Part shown: positions 36,750-47,008 of the stretch, piece by piece | Layout of the letters: each line of letters starts with the position of its first letter | How positions within the stretch are numbered: the stretch's first letter is position 1 | Source of the DNA: Takakia lepidozioides | Taxonomy: Eukaryota; Streptophyta; Takakiopsida; Takakiales; Takakiaceae | Assembly (NCBI GenBank): GCA_030704615.1 | Contig: CM060733.1 | Coordinates: 52,018,001-52,082,000, forward strand | Reading direction: 5' to 3' | DNA: 64,000 bases | Notes under the pieces: generated by a model | The model's input: the letters and a program-made list of their open reading frames with translations, nothing else | Databases searched by the model: none | Told to the model about the DNA's origin: nothing | Translations under genes and position numbers: made by a program

Positions 36750-37184
36750 GAAGTTGGCAAATGTGAGGTTCAGTATAGTGACAGACCAAGGCTCACAGGC
36801 ACCATCTAAGTGGATCTGCGGAGTACATCGTAAGAGACCACGTCTGTCACAATGGCCTTGGCTCGCATCACTGAGCCATCTCTAGGATGATTGGAAGTCG
36901 CACATTGAAGTGGAAAGTATTGTTTCAAGCTACATGCATGAAGGTGGGAGGTGTGATTCCATATCCACTAAGTATGACAATGATGGCCAATTCGGCGACG
37001 AAATAACATCTCCTGACAGTTTCTCCTGAGGGTGGATCAACCAGTATTCGCGGTGCAGACATGAACGTTCGCACTAACAAGAGCCAGGACTGTTAGTTAA
37101 AACGGTTAGACAACCAAGTTGTGCTCATTAATACAGGCCGCAATTGTGTTGTTTCGGAACAATGCAACCCATTGCACATGGCTG

Positions 37185-38905
37185 AATGGGAATGCGGTCC
37201 CGCATCTCAGTTCGACATCATCCTCTCGTTGATTGTGATCGGAAATGCGACACCGCATTTCCGTCAACAGGGAAACCAAAATACTGTGCAACGGAAATGC
37301 GGTACCAAATTTCAGTCCACTGTAAAAACAGACCCATGGTGGAACGGAAATGCGGTATCGCATTTAGGTCCAACGGGACTAGGAACACACGGTAGAAAAT
37401 AATAGCGACAACGCATTGTCATCGACTACGACACTTTGAATAGGCAGGAACGGAAATGCGGTGCCGAATTTCCGTCCGGTCTATTTCAATGGAATCCAGT
37501 GGACGGAAATGAGGTTCCGCATTTCCGTCCGGTGTGCTACTTTCGATTGCTGTTGGACGGAAATACGCGCCGCATTTCCGTTCCACTGTCACATACCGTA
37601 CTTGTTGGACGAAAATGCGGCACCGCATTTCCGTCCGGGGGAAACCTTTATACTCTCCAGAACGGAAATGCGGTGCCGCATTTTCGTCCAACAAGTACGG
37701 TATGTGACAGTGGAACGGAAATGCGGTACCGCTTTTCCGTTCTGATTGAAAATCATGAACCACTGGAACTGAAATGCGGCAGAGCATTTCCGTCCGAGTC
37801 GCACCTTCCGACATTCCACAACGGAAATGAGGCGCCGCATTTCCGTTTTGTATCTCAGGCATGGAGCTGTGGGACGGAAATGCGGCACCGCATTTCCGTC
37901 CGGGTGAGACCTTCATACTCTCCAGAACGGAAATGCGGCACGACATTTCCATTCAACAACTAAGGTATGTGAAGGTGGAACGGGAATGCGGTACCGCATT
38001 TCCGTTCTGATTGAAAATCATGAACCACTGGAACTGAAATGCGGCACAACATTTCCGTCCGAGTCGCACCTTCCGACATTCCACAACGGAAATTCGGCGT
38101 CGCATTTCCGTTTTCTATCTGTGGCATGGAGCTGTGGGAGGGAAATGCGGCACCGCATTTCCGTCCGGGGGAGACCTTCATACTCTCCAGAACGGAAATG
38201 CAGTACCGCATTTCCGTTCTGACTGAAAATCGTGAACCACCGGAACTGAAATGCGGCACCGCATTCCCGTCCGAGTTGCACCTTCCGACATTCCAGAACG
38301 GAAATGCGGTGCCGCATTTCCGTTTTCTATCTCAGGCATGGAGCAGTGGGACGGAAATGCGGCTCCGCATATTTCCGTCCGGGGGAGACCTTCGTACTCT
38401 CCAGAAGGGAAATGCGGTACCGCATTTCCGTTCTGATTGAAAATCGTGAACCACCGGAACTGAAATGCGGCACCGCATTTCCGTTTTGTATCTCAGGCAT
38501 GGAGGTGTGGGACGGAAATGCGGCACCGCATTTCCGTCCGGGGGAGACCTTCATACTCTTCAGAACGGAAATGCGGTACCGCATTTCCGTTCGCACTGAA
38601 AATCGTGAATGACCGGAACTGAAATGCGGCACCGCATTTCCGTCCGAGTCGCACCTTCCGACATTCCAAAGCGGAAATGTGGCGCCGCATTTCCGTTTTG
38701 TATCTCAGGCATGGAACTGTGGGACGGAAATGCGGTGCCGCATTTCCATCCGTGTGAGACCTTCATACTCTCCAGACCGGAAATGCGGCACCGCATTTCC
38801 GTTCAACAACTAAGGTATGTGAAGGTGGAACGGAAATGCGGTGCCGCATTTTCGTCCAACAAGTACGATATGTGGTACTTAACGGAAATGCGGCGCCGCA
38901 TGTGC
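37185..38905. repeat. INNER palindrome array between the divergent genes
   Basis: About 32 palindromes at a mean spacing of 53 bp, each with core TGCGGTGCCGCA or variants with CA, TA or CG in the centre, and 5-bp arms GGAAA / TTTCC. Linkers are themselves repeated in higher-order blocks (for example GTTCTGATTGAAAATC and GCACCTTCCGACATTCC). The array occupies the intergenic space between the minus-strand transposase and the plus-strand ParB/methyltransferase-like gene. Open frames on both strands are by-products. Confidence 0.95.
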
Positions 38906-39254
38906 GTTTTCACTCTAACTCATCAGACGTTGGGACGGAAATGCCATGATATGTGAACACGTGGACCAACGGAATTGCGGCACCTGTATGTACTCTATCT
39001 GACTGAAGTGGCAGGAGGTGGCGCGGCCTGACCGTTGGTTAGTGATGTTTGTTTTTCGGACGGCAGGCGTACCGTTGACGATTCTAATTTCGTAATGACG
39101 CATAGTCCACGAGGAGACACTTTCATCCAAGCCTTTCGAACCCAAGTGGTGCATCACCGCTGTTTCATCTTCTTTTGTCGTGTCTACTCAGTCACCCCTC
39201 TCACGCTCTTTCCATCTGCACTCTTCGCCCTTTTTCCCTGTCTCTTTTCTTCTT

Positions 39255-42200
39255 ATGCTCGAACCTGAGAGGGAGGGAGTTCGTGCACCAGAGAAGAGAC
39301 ATCATCGCAAGCTCCAAAAATTGTACTTCGGACGTAGGCCAATGCCGAAGGGGAGGAAGCAGATGCGTCTACATGAGGAGATTGCCATCTCGCAGGAGCA
39401 GGCCACGCAAACAACCCAGCCACCAGTGAGAGCTCCCGTGCTATCGAGATGCGCGCAGCTGATCGAGCACCGAAACCCCCCTCATTTTTCTTCTGAAATT
39501 CTTAGTCAGAAGATGTTTGCATGCCTAACCGGAAAGGTGGACGTGCTGGAGGGATTGCAGGAATCCGAAGAGCCGCAGGAAGACTCCATGGAGCTAGCTG
39601 CAGCACGCACACCCAGCCGATCCACGAGCACGGGTCTTCCTACCGGGCCTAGCCCTGTGCGTTTCAAGGACGCGGCTTCGAAGGGCAAGTCTTTGTAGTT
39701 CAAAGCCTCAGAGAGCGACTCACGTTCGAAGGTCATGGAGAATCGCCAGCAGGGGTCGGGCCCTTCTCCAGCAAAGACGAAGAAGAAGCAGCCCGTCCTT
39801 CAACTGGTTTCTGAACCGGACCAGGCCGTTTCCCCCCCACCCAGGCGAATGAAGCAGAAGGGTACAGGGCAGATTCAATTGCAGCAGACACCTTCACCTG
39901 CAAGAATGAGGAAGCACAAGGCAATCAGGGGGAGGGCGGAGCAGTCTCCCGCAAAACCGATTCCACGAGCTGAAGCCCAGTTCCTCCTTGATTTCCAGCC
40001 TGTTGATGTTGGGGGCGTCTCTGCTGCAGCGAAGGCAATGGGATCGACCGATTTCGTCGATCTGGTACCGGAGGAGGGTGCTGCCGCTCAACGTTCGCAG
40101 CAAGACCTGACCACCGTTGAGGAAGATCTTCAGAATACTGCAGGCCCGGAGGAGGCCTCTGCAATGGCAGAATTGCCCGCAAAGATTCCCCAGAGTGCAG
40201 CTCCAGTTGGGGATGCTCTAGCTGCTCAGCCCCTACCGCCACCTGCAGAAATATCTCCGGAGGAATTCCAAAGTGCAGCGGATACAATGTTGGAGGAGAC
40301 ACACAGTAGCATTGGCAGAGTTCTGGGCAGCAGGGTATTCCAACGGACTCTTCGAATCCCACTCTGTCGCATGGTCTCCCTTCCCATCGTCAGGCAGGCA
40401 CTTCCCCGAGATGTGGATGGACCCACTGCGGATGAATTGTCAACATGGGATACCCAATGACACACTCGCAACGACGAATTCGAGGCAACGCTGAAGGGTG
40501 ATCCAGACTTCGGCCATATGTCGGGTAAAATGTTCTTTGTGTGGGACGGGAATCACCGATTTCTTGCCTGGTGGGAGTACATCAAGTAGAACCATGCCAA
40601 GCATATTGGCTGGCATTACATGGTGGAGTGTGTCATCCTCAAGGTGAAGGCGATAGACTCCTCCCTGCTCAAGAATGCCATGGCGGACCTCAACTCGTAA
40701 GATACTCATACCCTCCCAAGCACGTTCGAAATGCGGTGCCGCATTTCGGTTTCCAATTTGTTTTGTTTCCATGCTTCCGTGGACTGAACTTGAGAGTAAG
40801 CCTTGCAGGGTCACTGAAAATGCATACGTGCATACCCACATGGCACATATGCTGTACAGGGTGAGGAAAACTCGTCTCGCTGATCCACACATGTTTGCGG
40901 AAATGCTAGAGCCCGAGCTCATTCAGAAAGCCGTGGCAAAAACTGACCGGACATGGTATCGTCTCACTATGGATGGAATGGTGGAGGTGATATACGAAGT
41001 AAGTCGTCCTCCCATTTCCCTCTACTCATCCTTCCCTAATTTTCAGTAATCTTTCCACATGAATCGAATGTAACGCTTATGCATGTTTTTGTTGGCAGTC
41101 AAACATCAAGTTGGATTTGGCCCATGCCAAACGCTTCTTCATGGAAAGTGAGGGGCAGGTCAAAACCTTGCCGTCATTGACTGAGCACTTGAAGGAAGCC
41201 GGGGTCAAGTCCAGAACGAAATACAAGTCAAAAGCTTGTGAAGCTGGTGGCCATTGCAGATCCGGCACTTGGAAATGACTTCATCCCCCAGATTGCAAAA
41301 CACTATTCTCGAGCCATGCAGCCGACCATGCAGTTGGAGAAACTGCATCACCTCTCAACGGCATGTGTTGAGGCGAAAGAGAAGGTGAGGTTTCAATGCA
41401 CTGAAGGAGCAAGTCGTAATGCATACAAATTCGTTCGACTTGTACGTCGAATGGGATGGAACACAGACATTGGAAGACTACGTGACATGTTTCAGATGTG
41501 CGTACAAGGACAACCTCTTCGCCAGGGAGCTGCAGACAGCAAGAAGGAGCGTGGAGTTTACACATCAGGAGGGAGCGGGAAAAGCTGCAATGCAAATTGT
41601 TTACAGGTGAAGCCCAGCTGCCCTTGTATGCGAAGCCTGGTTATGAGGTTTGTCTGGGAAATGCGGCACCGCATTCGCATTTTATGTTTTCGGTTGCACT
41701 CTGCGAGTACGTTGCTCTCAACTTTTGCTCACGCATGCTGACTGCCCTGCAGGTATATGAAATACGTGCTTCTTCAGACAGGGGCCCTGGCTCAAGAGCC
41801 CCCGTTCTTATGGCTTGGACCGTGGCGGGCCCAAGCTGTGTCTACACACCCGAGATGCAGAAACAATGGCATGCCGCGCATCTCGTTGGATGCCCGTGGT
41901 ATTTGGACATGTCTGGCGGAATTGTTGACGAGTCTGAGAAAGATCTGCATGCAAAAGCAGAAGAGAAGAGAAAGGAAAGACGTGTCCCTTCTGGGCCAGA
42001 GTCGGCAAAGGAAGCTGCTGCTCTGGAACAATCCAGAAAGGCAGCTGAGATGGCACAGAAGACGGTGGATGCAGCTGTGCAGGCTCAACAGAAGGGGTCG
42101 AAGAAGAGGACTCGCCAGCAAGGAGCAGCAGTTGTGACACCAAAGAAAACGAAGAAGCAGAAACAGATAGAGTAGGAAGAGGGTGACGAAGAGGACTCCG

Positions 42201-43897
42201 ATGGAGACTTTGCAACCAGCCCACCCCCCGAAACTTAGCCGAAATCCCCTATGCCCACCGTTGTCACGAGAGGGACGAGAACAGGCTCGGCAAAGAAGGC
42301 ACTCTTCAACCCCCCGGGAGGGCACCCCTTTCGAGCCGGTGGAAATGAAGAGGCCGAAAGTGGATCTCGATACAGTAGTCCAGTGTGTAAATGAGAGTTT
42401 CTTGGCGGCTTTGGATGGACGGGCAGCCAAGTTGGCATACATGAAGACCATGGAGGGTCTGAAGGGCAGAGCACTGAAGAAGGCGGCTGCCGAAGAGCCT
42501 TCCGACACCCCTGGGTTTCTGAAGATGGTCTCGTTCTTTGAGAGGGTGTGTGCAGACAAGGATTGTAGGAGGGGCGGAAATGCCACCGAGTGGTCTTGCG
42601 ATATGATCATCTTGGATATCCTGGATGGAGAGCCCGTGGAAGGACTGCAAGCTTTGCCATCTTGGAACAGGTACTCCGAGGACTTTTGGAAGAAATGATT
42701 CCTATTCGGGCTCGCCCGCATGGTGTTGGACGACAGAGGCTATGTGGTTGTCCTGGCGAGCAGAGGCAAAAACATGCAAACATGAATTGCGAAGTGGACC
42801 CGCAAGAGCGCCGTCCCAATTCTGCAGAAGAAGTGGACGTGCATCAACACATTGGGCCTTCGGTCGGAAGGGAAGAAGGTAATTACGACATTGGCACTCC
42901 TCATAGCCTCAATTCAACGGAACCCCTGCGGTATTCACGGACTCGGAGCCCTGCCTTCATTCAGACAATTATGGAGACATGCACTGACGTGGAGGGCATA
43001 GTGCTCGACCTCATCTGTGGGACAGGTATGCAGAATCTTGTTCTATGCTGTTCTGCAAATTCTCGTTATGCTTTAATTCGCAACATTTGAAGGGCCATGT
43101 TATAATGTGTGGATGGCATTGTAACAGGTGCCTCAATGTGGGCTGGGCGGTTTTCTGACCGGCACCTCTTTGCCTACGAGGAGGACACATCCGTCTGGGG
43201 ATCCCATCTGGAAGGGCTTCAACGGAATGTGAAGGCTCCCATCGAAGCCAAAGACTCCTCGGATTCGTCGGAGTCGGAGGAAGAGACAGTGGACATTGAT
43301 GCCGAGGAGAACCCGGAATACGATGAGTGCAAACATTGTAAGTGTGCAAAGCCTTCTGGGTGATTTTTTGTCAAACGCATTTCCGGACTGTGGTTCTCAT
43401 TGGTCTTGTTGGTGATTGTTATGTGCAGGATTCCAGGATCCGGGTTGAAACATGTAGGGCCTACACTTCATGCCAGGAAGAATGTCCCGTTCTTTGCAAG
43501 GGCCGACTTCATGACGAGCCCGGTGAAGGACTACTCCCTTCCTAGTTATGCAGCTAAACTCGCAAATACAACGATTAGACGATGTGAGAATCCCAGTAAA
43601 GTAGAGCAGATTTTGGAGAGGGCTAGGGAGGACAGAAGGATAAGGAAAGAGTTGGCAGCAGCTGAGACAAGTAGACGGGTGCGAAAGTTCATATGTGATT
43701 CAGCGGATGAGAGCGATGCAGACAGGGAGGACGACGACCCAACGGAGGTGATATGGTCGGTTCCGCAAGGGGAAGATGGGATTTTCGAAAGCCTGGCCAA
43801 CGAGCAGTCCGCTGGAGATGAGAAAGGCAATGACGGGGTGGAGGCGGAGCAGGACAGTCAAGGACAAGACGACGATACTGATGATTTTCAAGATTAA
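39255..43897 (+). pseudogene. INNER gene 1: ParB-like / beta-class DNA-methyltransferase-like protein, multi-exon
   Basis: Homologue of OUTER gene 1. First exon 39255-40696 starts MLEPEREGVRAPEKRHH, is Pro/Gln/Glu-rich, then has RIPLCRMVSLPIVRQ and the ParB-like FVWDGNHRFLAWW (near 40540, Arg retained). Three in-frame stops (39696 TAG, 40458 TGA, 40587 TAG) interrupt this exon. Exon 40809-40998 (VTENAYVHTHMAHMLYRVRK) joins in phase. Then follow 41099-41384 with one frameshift, a block near 41440-41640 and one from 41757 (YMKYVLLQTGALAQEP) with an Ala/Lys-rich helical linker. Motif IV-like DMIILDILDGEPVE (42602) comes next, then SPAFIQTIMETC and VLDLICGTG (to 43026), continuing after an intron with RHLFAYEEDTSVW (43160). 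The C-terminus to 43897 is acidic. DPPY is absent. It may act on or bind element DNA, which is inference only. Confidence 0.68.
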
Positions 43898-44032
43898 TAG
43901 AATTTTAATGAACTCTCTGTACATTTAAATTCCCTTCCAGAGAATATAAAGGAAATTCTCCCCGTCCTTCATGTCCCCTCTCCCATGTGCTTCTCAACGA
44001 CACCATCGTCCAAACCACGTCCCTCCCAAAAT

Positions 44033-44587
44033 CGGAAATGCAGCACCGCATTTCCAAAACCGGGGAAAGAACAATTTTCCGTTTCATGGTTTGGACATCA
44101 GAAACTGTTCGGCCGAACGGAAATGCGGTGCCGCATTTCCGTTTTCACGACAGTTTTGCCGATTGCCAGCTCCTTCCATGGAGGTAAATGGAAATGTCAC
44201 CCCGCATGCGGAGGTCGAACACGTTATTTAAATGGCGGACACGGAAATGCGGTGCCGCATTTTCAGAACGGACATCGTTGTTTGTCCAATTCCAGACCCT
44301 TCGACGGAAATGCGGCACCGCATTCCATTGTGCTGGACGGAAATGCGGTGCCGCATTCCATTGTCTAGTACGAAATTTCGATGACGGACATGGAAATGCG
44401 GTGCCGCATTCCATTGTCTAGTACGAAATTTCGATGACGGACATGGAAATGCGGTGCCGCATTTCCAATTCGAAGTATGGTAATGCCATGTCAAGAAATG
44501 AAATGCGTTACAGCATTTTTGTTACGACCACAACGGAGGAAAGGGAGCTGCATGGAAAAAAATGAAATGCGGTGCCGCATTTCCGAG
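44033..44587. repeat. INNER second palindrome cluster
   Basis: About ten palindromes with the INNER arms, downstream of the ParB/methyltransferase-like gene (for example 44119, 44241, 44306, 44338, 44392, 44448 and 44563). Two units at 44338-44460 are near-identical tandem copies. Confidence 0.9.
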
Positions 44588-44859
44588 CTTCAGCATGTAC
44601 ATGTTTCCTTTTACTCATACATGGATTTCCTTCACCTCAGGACTCTGATATCGCTGACTCTGGTATATTCATATGGACAGACACATTGTAGAAATGAGAC
44701 CACAAATTGTAAACAATGGGCCAATTACTACAGTTCTTGAATACAATGAAACACAACACACAAAAGTGAGGGACGATGGGTTGTTTTATTGAACGAACAC
44801 GGAGTCTCACATTTAGCAATTCCAGACAAATCTAAGCCTTTCTGCCTTCTAGATGGGCG

Positions 44860-45440
44860 TCACCAAGTCGACGGAACTTCGATAGCCCTCAAAACAAGCT
44901 CATTACTGATGCGACACCTCGAGGTAAACTGCAATGCGGTCGTTCTAGTGCCCTTGGTGGAGCTGACCACAATGTCATGCCCATCAAGAATACCACCATC
45001 ATACATTGACAAGGTCACTGTGGGCCTCATGTGCCCGTGCGATTCGTCTTCGCAACTCAGCCGAATGTCTCCATACACTGGAAGAGCGGAGTGAACTCCA
45101 CGAATATAGTTTTCCCCGGTCCACTGGCAGTAGTTCCAGCGCCAAAGCAAGGCCGTGCGTGATCTGTCCGACATCCCATTCTAGCTTGGTATATCGAGGT
45201 CAACAATTTTCAGGACCCACGGACCGCATTGACCCTCGCCCTCACCTCACTCAAAGCGGTAATAGCCCTCCAAATACTCCATTGCGCGTAAAGACTCCCG
45301 CTTGATTCCAGAAGCGTCAGCAAAAACAGAGAGCCAGACAATGATGTCTCCTGATTCTAGTTTGAACATAGCATAATCGTGGCCATGATAAGGGCAGTTA
45401 GCAAGATTTCGGCGGCACGACATCCTTGAAAAAAATTAGC
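44860..45440 (-). pseudogene. INNER gene 3, minus-strand copy, unknown function
   Basis: Minus-strand reading gives NCPYHGHDYAMFKLESGDII, VWLSVFADASG, WNYCQWTG, SALPVYGDIRL and a C-terminal block MYDGGILDGHDIVV ... NELVLRAIEVPS. It is homologous to the plus-strand copy at 45830-46544 but carries several stops. I do not recognise the family; a beta-rich, Trp-containing domain is suggested by composition only. Confidence 0.6.
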
Positions 45441-45829
45441 GGAGTACGCTCAATGACAGCAGTTCCCGGATGGAGGAGGCAGCAGTGCGGTGGCTGGAAG
45501 AAGTTCAAGCAAACGCTGCAATTCCTCACAAACACTCCAGGGCACATTTAAATTTCTCCCCTACTGGAACCTACACAGATGAAGATTGGCTGCTCCATGA
45601 ATGTAGCCGTTTCAGTTTCCTTCCGTGCCATGCAAACTATGGGCAGTAAGTGCGAGGTGGGCCTATAGCCACCCGAGACGTCGAAGTCCATCTCCCCTTC
45701 GATGTAAATGCGACACCGAATTTCCATCCGGGGGATGGACTTCGGTGACAGATTTCAAACTATACCCCGTGGATGAGAAAGAGGTATCGGTTCATCCACC
45801 GCTGGCGTGATGAACACGTTACACGATGA

Positions 45830-46544
45830 TTGGTGGGTACGTGGGACCCAGATGCTCCATTATTGGAGCCCGCACTGCTCTTCCGCTTCTTTTCATTTCG
45901 AAAATCTAAGGGCTTCGTTGCTGTCCGCAAGGTCATTGTCATCGGCATCAAAGACGTCATCAGGTCCTCCTTGGCAAGGATGCCGTGCTTCCAAAACCGG
46001 GACGACTGCCCTTATGGAGGCTTCGATTATGCAATGTATTCGGCCACATCGGGAGACATCGTTATCTGGTACACAGTTTACACAGAAGATACTGGTTCGA
46101 ATGTTGAAACATTGTCCGCTTTTGAGTATATCCCAGGCCACCACGCCTTCGAGTGGGGTGACGATCTTGGTCTGAGGAGTCCGTGGCTCCTGCGCATCCT
46201 TGATTCCGATTTTCCCAGCTACGACGGGCACCCATGCAGAAGAATGCGCACTGCTATGCTGTTGCAGTGGAACTGCTGCCAGTGGACGTGGGTGGACTCC
46301 ATCGGAGAGACGTATATTCCTGAAGGAGTGCGTTCATCTTCTCCATTGTATGGGGACATTCGCATTTGGTGTGGACGACGAAAATGTGAAGCTTTCCATA
46401 TTCGATGGTGGTATGATTGAAGGGCACGACATTGTGGTGAACATCAACAGGGGCGGTACAACGGCTGCAATCCAGTTTACCTGGAGGAGCCCGATGACTC
46501 ATGAGCTAGTTTTCAAAGCAGTCGAAGTCCCATTAACAACGTGA
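45830..46544 (+). pseudogene. INNER gene 3, plus-strand copy, unknown function
   Basis: Open frame 45830-46420 starts MVGTWDPDAPLLEPALLFRF and includes CPYGGFDYAMYSATSGDIVI, PWLLRILDSDFPSYDGHPC and WNCCQWTWVDSIGETYIPEG. After a frameshift near 46365 it continues as DDENVKLSIFDGGMIEGHDI and HELVFKAVEVP, with the stop at 46544. Paired Cys/Trp (CCQW) and the GHDIVV block are conserved with the inverted copy at 44860-45440. No homologue was seen in OUTER. Family not recognised; a cargo gene or a third element gene are both possible. Confidence 0.55.
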
Positions 46545-46944
46545 CTTGTATTCAAAAGGCACAGGGCTAAAGATTTGTTTGCACAATCAGCACAGTAGAC
46601 GTGCTTCAAATGCAATTCATGTGGATCAATAAAAACCCCATTGTGCCCTCTTTTTGTTCTATTTTGTATCCATCGTTCCCAGAATGCATCATTCCTCATT
46701 TCGTTTGGGATTGGGAGTGTGGGTGGATTTTGCAAGCGGCTGGTAGGCTAAAATGGGCCCTCATTCTATAGAGCAGTACCACCCTACCATTCGCGAAACA
46801 TTGCCTTTCAATTGGTAATTCTAAAAAACATTGCCGAACCTCGTTCATCGGGAGGTCCTTCTCCCCCTATGACCGTGACACCCTCAACCCTATTCCCGCG
46901 GACACTCATTTCTGGAAAATAGTCATGCTCATGTTTTTTTCGAC

Positions 46945-46999
46945 ACTTACGACTCTGCCCATGGCTCATGCCGCTCATGGCTCATGGCTCATGAAATAG
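46945..46999 (-). repeat. INNER right terminal inverted repeat
   Basis: Complement of 32286-32343: GCTCATGAAATAG at the end, preceded by iterated GGCTCATG. Nine bases separate it from the right target duplication at 47009. Confidence 0.85.
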
Positions 47000-47008
47000 C
47001 AGCCCCCC

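Larger units (their letters stand above)
32279..47008. mobile_element. INNER: ~14.7-kb Mutator-like TIR transposon nested in OUTER
   Basis: The ends are inverted repeats starting with a perfect 13-mer, CTATTTCATGAGC (32286-32298, and complement ending at 46999), followed by iterated CATGAGC motifs on both sides. The flanking target duplication is TTTGGATCG (32270-32278) against TTTGGATCA (47009-47017). INNER lies inside the OUTER transposase codons for FGS, and removing it restores the frame. Cargo: transposase on - (33131-36749), palindrome array (37185-38905), ParB/methyltransferase-like gene on + (39255-43897), a second array (44033-44587) and an inverted pair of an unknown third gene (44860-46544). 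Orientation of the two-gene module is reversed relative to OUTER. Confidence 0.88.

Noticed and set aside
37185-38905. CRISPR-like array (22-bp repeats every ~53 bp)
   Set aside because: The intervening sequences are themselves repeated and the repeats are perfect palindromes within a eukaryotic transposon; no cas genes exist nearby.
37121-38956. Many overlapping open frames on both strands with recurring peptides (GNAVPHFR, RKCGTAFPF)
   Set aside because: They are translations of the palindrome array in several frames; there is no codon bias and the array is open on both strands because the unit lacks stops.
23275-43897. Bacterial contamination or recent bacterial transfer of the ParB/methyltransferase-like gene
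   Set aside because: The gene has several GT-AG introns, occurs in two diverged plant transposons with defined target duplications, and lies between plant retroelements.
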